NCBI GenBank assembly: GCA_035538335.1
Contig: DATLKN010000033.1
Coordinates: 1 to 64,000 of the forward strand
Direction of reading: 5' to 3'
Source of the DNA: AP-15 sp035538335
Lineage (GTDB): Bacteria > Pseudomonadota > Alphaproteobacteria > ATCC43930 > CGMCC-115725
Length of the DNA: 64,000 nucleotides
Notes under the pieces: model-generated
The model's input: only the letters and a program-made list of their open reading frames with translations
What the model was told of the DNA's origin: nothing
Databases searched by the model: none
Shown here: piece by piece, positions 8,716 through 16,834 of the stretch
Position numbering within the stretch: position 1 is the stretch's first letter
Layout: each line of letters begins with the position of its first letter
Translations under genes and position numbers: made by a program

Positions 8716-9902
8716 AGGTCTTCGTCTTCGACCTGCTCGCCTACGACGCCAATCTCGACCATTTGAAGGAGGGGGCCGAACTGCCCTATCCGCTGCCGAA
8801 GCGGCATTTCGACGCCGCGACGGCGGTGCGCACCTACGAGGAGCATCTCGAAGCCTGGGAATTGCTCGACGAACTCGGCTTCGACGGGGTCGGCTTCAAC
8901 GAGCACCACTGCTCGCCCTATGGCCTCATGAACAGCCCCAATCTGATGGCGGCGGCGGCGCAGCGCACGAAGCGGCTGAAGCTGTTGATCTACGGCAATC
9001 TGTTGCCGCTGCACGAGCCGCTGCGGCTGGCCGAAGAGCTGGCGATGCTCGATTGCCTGTCGCAGGGGCGGCTGATTTCGGGCTTCGCGCGCGGCATCCC
9101 GCGCGAATACCAGGTGCACAACGTGCCGCTCGCCGAATCGCGGGCCCGGTTCGAGGAAGCCTACGACATCGTTACGGGCGCCTGGACCGAGGAGGTCTTC
9201 TCCTATCGCGGCCGCTTCTGGTCGTACGAGGACGTGGCGCTTTGGCCGCGCCCGGTGCAGCGGCCGCATCCGCCGGTGTGGATCCCGATCGTCGGCAGCA
9301 AGGAGTCGATCGAGTTCGCCGGCGCCCGCGACATCCCGATCACGCCGGGGCTCGGGCGCGCCCAGGGTCTCCGCGACGACATCATCCGCTATTACGCAAA
9401 ATGCCTTGCGCAGAGCGGCCACCGCATCACCCCCGACCATCTCTCGCTCGGCATCACCGCCTATGTCGCCGACAGCAAACAGCAGGCGCTCGCGGAATAC
9501 GGGCCGCACATCCTCTATTTCAACCGCACCCTCTTCAGCCACGGCAACTTCACCGAGACCGAGCGGCAGCGCCAAACCGGCTATGCGACGACCGCCTCGA
9601 CCGATTACGTGCGTCCGGAAAACCTGCGCGCCGCAGCCAATCTGCGCGAGGATTTCCGCAACATGACGATGCGCGACCTCGAACGCATGGCCGAGGATAT
9701 GCCGCTCGGCACGGCCGAGGAAGTGGCGGCGCGCATCATGGACGCCGCCGACAGCGCCGGCGCCAACCAGGTGCAGCTGGCATTGAACCGCGGCGCGCTC
9801 CCGCACCCTCTCTTCATGCAGCAGATCCGCCGCTTCGCCGCCGAAGTGCTGCCGATCCTGCAGGCGCACGAGGTGAAAACCGTCCCGCCGGCCGAAACAT
9901 AG
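8712..9902 (+). CDS. LLM-class flavin-dependent monooxygenase
   Basis: A 396-residue bacterial-luciferase-fold enzyme. I use the GTG at 8712 because it overlaps the transporter stop and begins VKVFVFDLLAYD, the natural N-terminal strand; the frame is open upstream only as a shadow of the transporter. Motifs are GFNEHHCSPYGLM, the strand GNLLPLHEPLRLAEE, and GRLISGFARGIPREY for FMN phosphate binding. It resembles the LuxA/alkanal-monooxygenase branch rather than the F420 branch. With two acid carriers and a molybdenum hydroxylase around it, a role in breaking down an organic acid is likely; the substrate is unknown. Confidence 0.85.
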   Translation: MKVFVFDLLAYDANLDHLKEGAELPYPLPKRHFDAATAVRTYEEHLEAWELLDELGFDGVGFNEHHCSPYGLMNSPNLMAAAAQRTKRLKLLIYGNLLPLHEPLRLAEELAMLDCLSQGRLISGFARGIPREYQVHNVPLAESRARFEEAYDIVTGAWTEEVFSYRGRFWSYEDVALWPRPVQRPHPPVWIPIVGSKESIEFAGARDIPITPGLGRAQGLRDDIIRYYAKCLAQSGHRITPDHLSLGITAYVADSKQQALAEYGPHILYFNRTLFSHGNFTETERQRQTGYATTASTDYVRPENLRAAANLREDFRNMTMRDLERMAEDMPLGTAEEVAARIMDAADSAGANQVQLALNRGALPHPLFMQQIRRFAAEVLPILQAHEVKTVPPAET

Positions 9903-9904
9903 AA

Positions 9905-10006
9905 CCCTCCCCCTTCGATGGGGGAGGGCAGGGTGGGGGTGATCGCTGGAGGAGCGCGGCGAGGCGTTATCACCCTCACCCAAACTCTCTCCCATCAAAG
10001 GGAGAG
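9905..10006 (+). repeat. GC-rich hairpin pair (REP-like, CCCTCCCCC..GGGGGAGGG)
   Basis: Just after the LLM stop there is a 9-bp perfect stem, 9905-9913 with 9920-9928, loop TTCGAT, followed by AGGGTGGGGGTGAT. About 50 bases on, the same element recurs in inverted orientation (ATCACCCTCACCC, then stem 9987-9993 with 10000-10006). Together they can fold into one long cruciform. A similar unit occurs at 62729-62776. There is no T-tract, so this is a dispersed palindrome that may slow transcription rather than a classical terminator. Confidence 0.75.
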
Positions 10007-10079
10007 GGCTTACAGGGGGTGACGCGGGCGGCCGGAACGCCCATTCTTATCCCGACGCTTTAGGGACAAGGATGGACGG

Positions 10080-12434
10080 ATGGCGGACGGGACTTCTATC
10101 GAGCAATTCGGCATCGGCCAGCCGGTGCGGCGGCGCGAGGACGCGCGGTTTCTGACGGGCGCCGGCCGCTTCACCGACGACATCGACCTGCCCGGCCAGG
10201 CCCATGGCTGCATCCTGCGCTCGCCGCATGCGCATGCGCGGATCCGCGCGGTCGACACGGCGGCGGCAAAAGCCGCGCCCGGAATCCTCGCCGTCTTCCT
10301 GATCGAGGACCTCGACGAGGACGGCATCGCCGAGATCCCGACCCAGGTCGATGTGCCGGGGAAGGGCGGCGAGAAGATGTTCGCGCCGACGCGGCCGGTA
10401 TTGGCGCGTGGGCTGGTGCGCTATGTCGGCAACCCCGTTGCCTTCGTCGTCGCCGAAAGCTTGGAAGAGGCGAAGGACGCCGCCGAACTGATCGAAGTCG
10501 ATTACGAGCCGCTCCCCGCCGTCACCGATCTGAAGGCGGCCGCCGAGCCCGGCGCGCCATTGCTCTATCCCGAGCGTGGCTCGAACCTCTGCGTCCACTG
10601 GCAGAGCCATGACGGAAAGCCCGTCGATGCGGCCTTCGCGCGCGCCGCCAAGGTGGTGCGGCTCGATTTCGCGAACAACCGCATCATGGGAACGCCCCTG
10701 GAGCCGCGCGTCGCGATCGGCGATTGGGACCCGCAGACAGAAACCCACACCCTCTATTCGCCGACCCAGGGCGTCATCCGCGTGCAGAACGGCATGGCCA
10801 ACATCGCCTTGCACGTGGCGAAGGAGAAGATTCGCGTCGTCTCGCCCGATGTCGGCGGCGGCTTCGGATTGCGCGGCAAGCTCTTCCCCGAGTCGGTGCT
10901 CGTCGTTTTCGCGGCGAAGCGTTTGGGGCGGCCGGTCAAATGGCGCGCCGATCGGCAGGAGACCTTCGTCGCCGACGTGCACGGCCGCGATCACTTGACG
11001 CACGGCGAGATGGCCTTCGATGCCAGCGCGAAGATCCTGGCGCTCAGGATCGAGACCATCGCCAATGCCGGCGCCTATCTCTCGGACAACGGCCCGCGCG
11101 TCGCGACCTTGGCTGGGGCGCGCATCGCCGGCACCGTCTACGACGTGCCGCTGATGCAGTATTCGGTCCGCGTCACCTTCACCAACACGGTGCCGATCTG
11201 CGCCTATCGCGGCGCTGGGCGGCCCGAGATCTGCTACCAGATGGAGCGGCTCTTGGACCAGGGCGCGCGCGCCTTCGGGCTCGGGCGCGAGGAGATCCGC
11301 CGGCGCAACTTCATCCGCCCGGAGCAGCTGCCTTACAAGAACGGCGTCGGCATGACGATCGATTCCGGGCATTTCCGCGAGACCATGGAAAAGGCGCTCG
11401 CGAAGGCCGACTGGGCCGGGTTCGAGGCGCGCCGGCGCGAGGCGCGGCGGCGCGGCGTGCTGCGCGGCATCGGGCTCGGCTATTACATCGAAGCCTCGGG
11501 CGGCCAGCCGACCGAGCAGGTGAGGCTGCGCGTCTCGCCCGCGGGCCGGGTCGAGGGGATCGTTGGCACCTTCAGCCACGGCCAGGGGCACGAGACCGCG
11601 TTTTCGCAGATCATCGCGCAGAAATTGGGCGTCGCGCTCGACGCCATCGATTTCCGCCAAGGCGACACGGATTTCGTCAAGATCGGCAACGGCACCGGCG
11701 GCTCGCGCTCCTCGCAGATGGGAGGCGTCGCAAGCGCCCGCGCCTGCGACCAGGTGATCGAGAAGGCGCGCCGGCTCGCCGCCCACGCGCTCGAAGCAGC
11801 GGCCGAGGATGTCGGCTTCAGGGACGGCGTCTTCGAGGTCGCCGGCACCGATCTGCGGATGAGCCTCGCCGACGTCGCGGCGGTGGCGCAGGACCCGGCA
11901 AGGCTCCCCGAAGGCGAGAGCCCGGGCCTCGACGAGACCTGCCTCTACCGCCGCCCGACCGAATGCAACTTCCCCAACGGCGCGCATGTCGCCGAGGTCG
12001 AGATCGACCCCGAAACCGGCCGCCTTTCGATTGTCAAATATACCTGCGTCGATGATTGCGGCGTCGTCATCAACCCGCTGATCGTCGGGGGCCAGGTGAT
12101 GGGCGGCGTCGCGCAAGGCTACGGCCAGGCGGCCCTCGAACACGTCGTCTACGAGCCGGATTCGGGCCAGTTCCTGACCGGCTCCCTGATGGATTATGCG
12201 CTGCCGCGGGCCGAAGATTTGCCGGCTTTCGAGGTCGCCTTCAACCCGGTGCCGAACCCGTCGAACGAATTGGGCGTCAAGGGCATCGGCGAGGGCGGCG
12301 CCTGCGGCGCCCCGCCCGCCCTCGTCAGCGCCGCCGCCGACGCGCTAGGGCTGTCGCATGTCGACATGCCGCTGCTGCCGGAGAGCCTGTGGCGCGCCAT
12401 CGAGGCCAACGGCCTCAGAATGGCCGCGGATTAG
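10080..12434 (+). CDS. Molybdenum hydroxylase large subunit (xanthine dehydrogenase / CoxL-like family)
   Basis: A 784-residue molybdopterin-binding subunit. It shows VSPDVGGGFGLRGKLFPES, AYRGAGRPEICYQMERLLD, FSHGQGHETAFSQ and the active-site Glu E738 in GVKGIGEGG. The active loop lacks the Cys-Ser-Phe-Arg of true CO dehydrogenase, so a hydroxylase of an N-heterocycle or aldehyde is more likely. The FAD (medium) and 2Fe-2S (small) subunits that such enzymes need are not adjacent; this is an orphan large subunit. AAGG sits about 9 bases before the ATG. An ATG at 10072 is out of frame. Confidence 0.88.
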   Translation: MADGTSIEQFGIGQPVRRREDARFLTGAGRFTDDIDLPGQAHGCILRSPHAHARIRAVDTAAAKAAPGILAVFLIEDLDEDGIAEIPTQVDVPGKGGEKMFAPTRPVLARGLVRYVGNPVAFVVAESLEEAKDAAELIEVDYEPLPAVTDLKAAAEPGAPLLYPERGSNLCVHWQSHDGKPVDAAFARAAKVVRLDFANNRIMGTPLEPRVAIGDWDPQTETHTLYSPTQGVIRVQNGMANIALHVAKEKIRVVSPDVGGGFGLRGKLFPESVLVVFAAKRLGRPVKWRADRQETFVADVHGRDHLTHGEMAFDASAKILALRIETIANAGAYLSDNGPRVATLAGARIAGTVYDVPLMQYSVRVTFTNTVPICAYRGAGRPEICYQMERLLDQGARAFGLGREEIRRRNFIRPEQLPYKNGVGMTIDSGHFRETMEKALAKADWAGFEARRREARRRGVLRGIGLGYYIEASGGQPTEQVRLRVSPAGRVEGIVGTFSHGQGHETAFSQIIAQKLGVALDAIDFRQGDTDFVKIGNGTGGSRSSQMGGVASARACDQVIEKARRLAAHALEAAAEDVGFRDGVFEVAGTDLRMSLADVAAVAQDPARLPEGESPGLDETCLYRRPTECNFPNGAHVAEVEIDPETGRLSIVKYTCVDDCGVVINPLIVGGQVMGGVAQGYGQAALEHVVYEPDSGQFLTGSLMDYALPRAEDLPAFEVAFNPVPNPSNELGVKGIGEGGACGAPPALVSAAADALGLSHVDMPLLPESLWRAIEANGLRMAAD

Positions 12435-12455
12435 GGTCGCACCGCGAGAGAGGTT

Positions 12456-12524
12456 GTCATTGCGAGGAGGCCGCAGGCCGACGAAGCAATCCTGCCGGGA
12501 TTGCTTCGCTTCGCTCGCAATGAC
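12456..12524 (+). repeat. Dispersed palindrome, GTCATTGCGAGG family (copy 1)
   Basis: The unit begins GTCATTGCGAGGAGGCCG and closes CTTCGCTCGCAATGAC, so its ends are inverted copies. The internal arms GAAGCAATCC and GGATTGCTTC also pair. This is a widespread intergenic repeat of Bradyrhizobium-like and related alphaproteobacterial genomes. A half copy follows at 12587-12624 and a full one lies at 55906-55997. Confidence 0.85.
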
Positions 12525-12586
12525 CCGATCAACTCACGGCCTCTGTGGCGAAATCCCTTACCCGCAGGCGAGCGCGCGGCACCGCG

Positions 12587-12624
12587 GCAATCTCGACGAG
12601 ATTGCTTCGCTCTGCTCGCAATGA
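12587..12624 (+). repeat. Partial GTCATTGCGAGG-family palindrome (right half)
   Basis: GCAATCTCGACGAGATTGC followed by TTCGCTCTGCTCGCAATGAC matches the right arm of the preceding repeat; the left end is missing. It sits 10 bases past the 3' end of the peptidase gene and could act in 3'-end formation. Confidence 0.7.
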
Positions 12625-12634
12625 CGGGCTTATC

Positions 12635-13513
12635 TCACGGCGTCGCGCAAGGGGTGTAGGTCTGATAACCCCAGCACGCGTCGAAGTCGGCAAGGCTGTT
12701 CGCGGCAGAGGGGTTTGAGGTCTGGCCCCAGGGATCTTTCATCTGGATGCCGTTCGTCGAGAGCGTCAGTGAGGGCGTCTGCCCGTTGTCGATCCCGGCC
12801 GTCGCGGTGAAACTCGCGGTGCCGAAATCGGCGAGCGGCAGCACGCCGCCCTGGTAGGGCGCCTCCTCGATCCATTCCGCCGACAACATCGAGGCGCCGT
12901 AGGCGAATGTCCCCGACCAGGCCCAGCCCGCGGTGTGGTTCGTCATCGTCAGCAACCAATTCTGCTTTTTCGCCGTGCAGGCGCTGACGCAGGCGAGGCT
13001 CGCGGTCATGATATCACCGGGCATTACAACATCGCTCGAAGGCAGCAGGGTTTCCGCCGCGGGCAGCATCTCGTACCAGGCATAGTATTGCACCGTGCCG
13101 TCGGGTGCGACGTCCTGCTCGGTGCCGAGCTGAATCAGCGTCCGGTCGCCGCGGGTGCACAGCCGGTTCTCGCAGAAGCCGCCGATGCCGACCCAGTTCG
13201 ACGAGTATTCGCTCGACGACGTGCTGTCGGTCGAGGCGCCGTAGGTAACGGTGGGCACCACCCAGGTCAGCTGCGCCTGCGTGTATTTCTGCCCGGTCTG
13301 GTAATTCGCCACCTCGTAGCCGGACCAGTTGCTGCTGACCAGCTGATTGCGCAGACCGCGGGCAGGGCTGCCATCGGGGTTGCGCCGGACCTCGATCGGC
13401 GCATGCTGGCCGCCGGAGACAGGCGACTGCCGGGTTGCCGAACCGATGCCCGCTGCGAGAGCAAGCGCGAGCAGACAGCCGAGCGGCCGGTGGAGCCGGC
13501 GAATGTGCGGCAT
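12635..13513 (-). CDS. Secreted G1-family (eqolisin-like) glutamic peptidase
   Basis: A 292-residue protein with a signal peptide (about 1-25). Motifs run in the order of fungal scytalidoglutamic peptidases: SNWSGY (61-66), TWVVP (83-87), NWVGIGG (106-112), LIQLGTEQ with Q128, YYAWYEMLP (143-151) and SAEWIEEAP with E213. Q128 and E213 align with the catalytic Gln/Glu pair of the G1 family. Four to six Cys could form disulfides. Such peptidases act outside the cell at acid pH. They are best known from fungi, with scattered bacterial members. Flanked by dispersed repeats on both sides, it has the look of a single-gene acquisition. Confidence 0.82.
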   Translation of the reverse strand: MPHIRRLHRPLGCLLALALAAGIGSATRQSPVSGGQHAPIEVRRNPDGSPARGLRNQLVSSNWSGYEVANYQTGQKYTQAQLTWVVPTVTYGASTDSTSSSEYSSNWVGIGGFCENRLCTRGDRTLIQLGTEQDVAPDGTVQYYAWYEMLPAAETLLPSSDVVMPGDIMTASLACVSACTAKKQNWLLTMTNHTAGWAWSGTFAYGASMLSAEWIEEAPYQGGVLPLADFGTASFTATAGIDNGQTPSLTLSTNGIQMKDPWGQTSNPSAANSLADFDACWGYQTYTPCATP

Positions 13514-13600
13514 TTGGTCCGTTCCTTGAAGATGCTTTAGATTTGCCTTCTATATCATAAGTTGCGTCGGCCGTCCAGTTCGGGCTGACGCACGCATTGT

Positions 13601-13662
13601 TGTCGTCCCGGCGGAGGCCGGGACCCATTACAGCCTTGGGTACCGGCTTCGCCGGTATGACG
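13601..13662 (+). repeat. Dispersed GTCGTCCCGG-type palindrome
   Basis: The element runs from TGTCGTCCCGGCGGAGGCC to CTTCGCCGGTATGACG. It contains the hairpins CCCGGC-GGA-GCCGGG and ACCGGCTTCGCCGGT, and its ends are imperfect inverted copies. This repeat type is common between genes in Bradyrhizobium-like genomes. It separates the convergently reading 3' end of the BNR gene from the start of the peptidase gene. Confidence 0.65.
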
Positions 13663-13675
13663 AGAAACTCTCCCC

Positions 13676-14728
13676 TTACCCGCAGGCGAGCGCGTAGACG
13701 TCGCGGCAGCCTTCCGGCAGGCGGTGCTCGCTCCAGCTCTTGCCGCCGTCCTGCGTCCCGAACACCTGGCCGACGCGCGAGACGCCGTAGACCTGGTTCG
13801 GGTCGGAGGGGTGCGGCGCCACCGCCATCATCGTCGCGTCCGCCTTGATGCCGCGGTCGAAGCGCGCCCAGCTGCGGCCCAGATCGTCGCTCCGCCAGAT
13901 CGAGCCGTCGGTGCTGCGCGCCGCCGGCGAGAGCGCGGCATAGAGCACTTTCGGGTCCTGCGGCGAGACGCGGATGTCGCGGCCGTAGGTCAAGGGCGAA
14001 AAGCGGCCGATCTCGATATCGGCCCAGGTCTCGCCCCGGTCGTCGCTGCGGAACAGCCCCATGCGGTTGGCGAGAAAGACGGTGCCCGGCGCCGCCGCGC
14101 TGACGCACAGCGCATGGCCGTCGAGCATGCCTTCGATCTCGGTCTGGCTGCCGATGCGGCTGCGGTAGCGCGGCTCCTCGCAAAAGCGGATGAGGTCGGC
14201 GGTGCAGTCTTCCCAGCTCTCGCCAGCGTTCTTGCTGCGTATCGTGCCGTTCGCTTCCAGCGTCGCGTAGACGTCGTCGGGGCGGTTGGGGTCGATGTCG
14301 AACCGCATGACCCGGCAGGCAAAGGCCATGATGACCCGGTCGGGCAGGGCGGGATCGGCGGTCTTGCGCCAATGCTCGCCGCCGTCGTCGCTGCGGTAGA
14401 CCGCGATCGGGCTCGCCCCGGCGTAGAGCCGGCGCGGGTCCTTCGGGTGGATGGCGACCGACCAGATGTCGGCTTCGCCCTCGGGCAGCGCCAGGCGCTC
14501 GAAGCTGTCGCCGCGGTTGGCGCTGCGGAAGACGCCCTTGGTGCTGCCGACATAGACTACCTCGGGATTGCGCGGATCGACCGTGATCGCGTGCACCTCG
14601 GCCTCGGCGGGAATGCCGTTCGTCAAATGCCGCCATTCGCCGTCGCCGGCCGCCCGGCGAAAGATGCCGCCCTCGGTGCCGCCCAGCGTCCGCGCGGCCC
14701 CGGCATACACATGCGTCGCACCGGCCAT
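13676..14728 (-). CDS. BNR/sialidase-like beta-propeller protein (copy A)
   Basis: A 350-residue protein built of repeated blades with the pattern YRSDDGGEHW, FRSDDRGETW, WRSDDLGRSW and GTQDGGKSW. These are BNR/Asp-box or sortilin-type blades, alternating with HPKDPRRLYAG-like strands. The start ATG 14726-14728 has GGAGG five bases upstream. There is no signal peptide and no sialidase catalytic Arg triad that I can identify, so it is probably a cytoplasmic propeller of unknown function and not a sialidase. A second copy of the same design lies at 23859-24827. Confidence 0.75.
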   Translation of the reverse strand: MAGATHVYAGAARTLGGTEGGIFRRAAGDGEWRHLTNGIPAEAEVHAITVDPRNPEVVYVGSTKGVFRSANRGDSFERLALPEGEADIWSVAIHPKDPRRLYAGASPIAVYRSDDGGEHWRKTADPALPDRVIMAFACRVMRFDIDPNRPDDVYATLEANGTIRSKNAGESWEDCTADLIRFCEEPRYRSRIGSQTEIEGMLDGHALCVSAAAPGTVFLANRMGLFRSDDRGETWADIEIGRFSPLTYGRDIRVSPQDPKVLYAALSPAARSTDGSIWRSDDLGRSWARFDRGIKADATMMAVAPHPSDPNQVYGVSRVGQVFGTQDGGKSWSEHRLPEGCRDVYALACG

Positions 14729-14858
14729 CGTTTCCTCCCTCGACCCGCCAGCTATTCCACTGCCGATCATACGCCGCTCTCGGGCCTTGCCGCAAAGCCT
14801 CGGGTGTTGCGGCGGGCGCCGATCTTTGTATGGTGCGGCAAACATCGGGAGAACGAGG

Positions 14859-15860
14859 ATGAACTCAGCAACGCGGCTGGAACGGCGCAAGCTCGGCAAG
14901 GTAGGCCCCGAGGTCTCGGCGATCGGCCTCGGCTGCATGTCGTTGTCCGGGGTGTACGGGTCGAGCGACGAGCGCGAGGGGATCGCCCTTATCCATCGCG
15001 CGATCGAGCTCGGCGTCGATCATTTCGACAGCTCCGACATGTATGGCTGGGGCCAGAACGAGGAGCTGCTGGGCCGCGCGCTGAAGGGCCGGCGGCAAGG
15101 CGTGTTGATCGCGACCAAATTCGGCCAGACGCACCGCCCCGGCCAGGCGAACGGCGTCGACGGCAGCCCCGCTTATATCGCGAATGCGTGCGAGGCTTCG
15201 CTGAAGCGGCTCGGTGTCGAGGTCATCGACCTCTATTACCAGCACCGGGTCGATCCCGCCGTGCCGGTCGAGGAGACGGTCGGCGCGATGGCGCGGCTCG
15301 TGAAAGAGGGCAAGGTGCGCTGGCTCGGCCTCTGCGAGGCGCGCCCGGAACGCATCCGCAAGGCCCATGCCGTCCATCCGATCGCCGCCGTGCAGAGCGA
15401 ATATTCGCTGCTCTACCGCGAGGAGGCGACGCAGATGCGCCGCGCGACGACCGAGCTCGGCATCGCCTTCGTCGCCTATGCGCCGCTTGGCCGCAGCTTG
15501 CTTACCGGCACGATCCCCGATTTCGCCCATCTCGAGGACGGCGACACGCGCAGGCGCCATCCGCGCTTCACGCCCGAGAATTTCGCGAAGAACCGGGCGC
15601 TCGTCGAGCGCGTCGAGGCGATCGCCCGCGAAAAAGGCTGCACGCCGGCGCAGCTCGTCCTCGCCTGGCTGTTGGCGCAAGGCTCGGACGTGATCCCGAT
15701 TCCGGGGACGAAACGCATCGCCCGGCTCGAGGAGAATCTCGGGGCGCTCGCGGTCAAGCTCTCGCCCGCCGATGTCGAGCGCATCGATCACGCAATCCCG
15801 ATCGGCGCCGCCGCCGGGCTGCGCTACCCCGAAGGCGGCATGCGCGGCGTCTTTATTTGA
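14859..15860 (+). CDS. Aldo/keto reductase
   Basis: A 333-residue TIM-barrel NADPH reductase. The catalytic tetrad is visible: D57 and Y62 (DSSDMYGWG), K87 (LIATKFG) and H129 (LYYQHRVDP). The C-terminal cofactor loop IPIPGTKRIARLEEN is intact. It belongs to the AKR11/13-like branch, whose members reduce aldehydes and ketones; the substrate is unknown. ATG 14859 has GGGAGAACGAGG just upstream. It diverges from the BNR gene over 130 bases. Confidence 0.88.
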   Translation: MNSATRLERRKLGKVGPEVSAIGLGCMSLSGVYGSSDEREGIALIHRAIELGVDHFDSSDMYGWGQNEELLGRALKGRRQGVLIATKFGQTHRPGQANGVDGSPAYIANACEASLKRLGVEVIDLYYQHRVDPAVPVEETVGAMARLVKEGKVRWLGLCEARPERIRKAHAVHPIAAVQSEYSLLYREEATQMRRATTELGIAFVAYAPLGRSLLTGTIPDFAHLEDGDTRRRHPRFTPENFAKNRALVERVEAIAREKGCTPAQLVLAWLLAQGSDVIPIPGTKRIARLEENLGALAVKLSPADVERIDHAIPIGAAAGLRYPEGGMRGVFI

Positions 15861-15871
15861 GAGAAGCGGAG

Positions 15872-15975
15872 AACATTTCACCGAAGGGGACGCAGAGGCT
15901 GCGCTGGGCAACGCGAAGGTTCCAGCGCGCCTGCGTCCTCTGCGATACCTCCGCGACCTCAGCGGTGAAGTGTTT
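15872..15975 (+). repeat. Dispersed inverted-repeat element (AACATTTCACCG..CGGTGAAGTGTT)
   Basis: The outer ends AACATTTCACCG and CGGTGAAGTGTTT are imperfect inverted copies, and the interior holds GACGCAGAGGC and GCGTCCTCTGCG, again inverted. It lies between the convergent aldo/keto reductase and GST genes and resembles the bracketed palindromes found between genes in this kind of genome. Confidence 0.6.
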
Positions 15976-15980
15976 ATTCT

Positions 15981-16601
15981 TTACCGCTGCAGCTGCCGGG
16001 CGGCGCGCGCCGCCGGGCGGTCGAGGCAGGCCTTGAGCCAACTCGCCAGCCGCGGCGCCGCCGAGAGGTCGATCGCCGCCGGGCGCACCCAGGTGAGAAT
16101 GCCCGCGACATTGAGGTCGGCGACGGTGAAGCGGGCCCCGAGCAGATAGGGGCTCTCGGCAAGCGCTCCGTCGAGCACCGCGAAGGGCGCGGCGAGCGAC
16201 TTCTCGGCCGCCGCGGCGGCGGCGGCGTCGCGCTTTTCCTCGGGGTAGATCGCGCGGTTGAAGAGCGCCGTCAGCAGCGGCCGCTCGACCTCCGCCATCC
16301 CCCAGAAGCTCCACTGCCAGGTGCGCGCCTCGTCTTCGAGCCGGCTTGGATAGAGCCCGTCGGCGCCGCTGCCGTACTTTTTCGCAAGATAGAGGTTGAT
16401 CGCCATCGATTCCCAAAGCACGAAGCCGCCGTCATCGATCGCCGGGATGTGGCCGTTGGGATTGATCTTCAGGTAGGAAGGCGAGCGCGTCTCGCCCAGA
16501 TCGACCGGCACATGCTCCCAGTCGAGCCCGAGTTCTCCCGCCATCCACAGCGTGCGGAAGGCGCGCGAGCGGGCGACGCCGTAAATCTTGAGAGCGCTCA
16601 T
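15981..16601 (-). CDS. Glutathione S-transferase family protein
   Basis: A 206-residue two-domain protein. The N-terminal thioredoxin-like domain has YGVARSRAFRTLW (active Ser/Cys region), the cis-proline motif NPNGHIPAIDDGG and the glutathione-binding WESMAINLYLAKKY. The helical C-terminal domain includes FTVADLNVAGIL, with the usual N-capping box. The substrate is unknown. It converges on the aldo/keto reductase with an inverted-repeat element between the two. Confidence 0.87.
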   Translation of the reverse strand: MSALKIYGVARSRAFRTLWMAGELGLDWEHVPVDLGETRSPSYLKINPNGHIPAIDDGGFVLWESMAINLYLAKKYGSGADGLYPSRLEDEARTWQWSFWGMAEVERPLLTALFNRAIYPEEKRDAAAAAAAEKSLAAPFAVLDGALAESPYLLGARFTVADLNVAGILTWVRPAAIDLSAAPRLASWLKACLDRPAARAARQLQR

Positions 16602-16687
16602 GACCTCTCTCCTCGCCGCGGCAAAGGCGCGAGCCTCGCATGCCGCGACCGGCCCGGCAACAGCCGGCGGCTCTCGGTGTGGCTGAC

Positions 16688-16731
16688 GCGTGATCTGTCC
16701 GGTTTTTGTAGCGCGTGATCTGTCCGGTTTT
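16688..16731 (+). repeat. 19-bp tandem direct repeat GCGTGATCTGTCCGGTTTT (2 copies)
   Basis: The 19-base unit occurs at 16688-16706 and again at 16713-16731, a 25-base period. It lies at the point where recognisable isochorismatase sequence is about to begin in truncated form. Tandem short repeats at an end are typical of IS21-like elements, so this may be a leftover IS terminus. That reading is inference; no transposase is present. Confidence 0.5.
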
Positions 16732-16834
16732 AGAATTATCGCCGCCGAGGCCTTCGTGTTCGATACGCGATTGTGCTAGCCAGAATCTTCCCGAGGTTGG
16801 GGCGCAAGCTCCGCGGCGGTCGGCTGGCGCTCGC

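Noticed and set aside
10047..12143. A 698-codon minus-strand frame over the molybdenum hydroxylase gene
   Set aside because: It is the antisense shadow of a well-conserved large subunit and shows no protein family features.
10080..12434. Carbon monoxide dehydrogenase large subunit (coxL)
   Set aside because: The active loop reads GGGFGLRGKLFPE and lacks the Cys-Ser-Phe-Arg motif of form I CODH, and no coxM/coxS genes are adjacent.
13014..14795. A 593-codon minus-strand frame joining the BNR and peptidase regions
   Set aside because: It is in the wrong frame for both proteins; its middle part is translated from a dispersed repeat.
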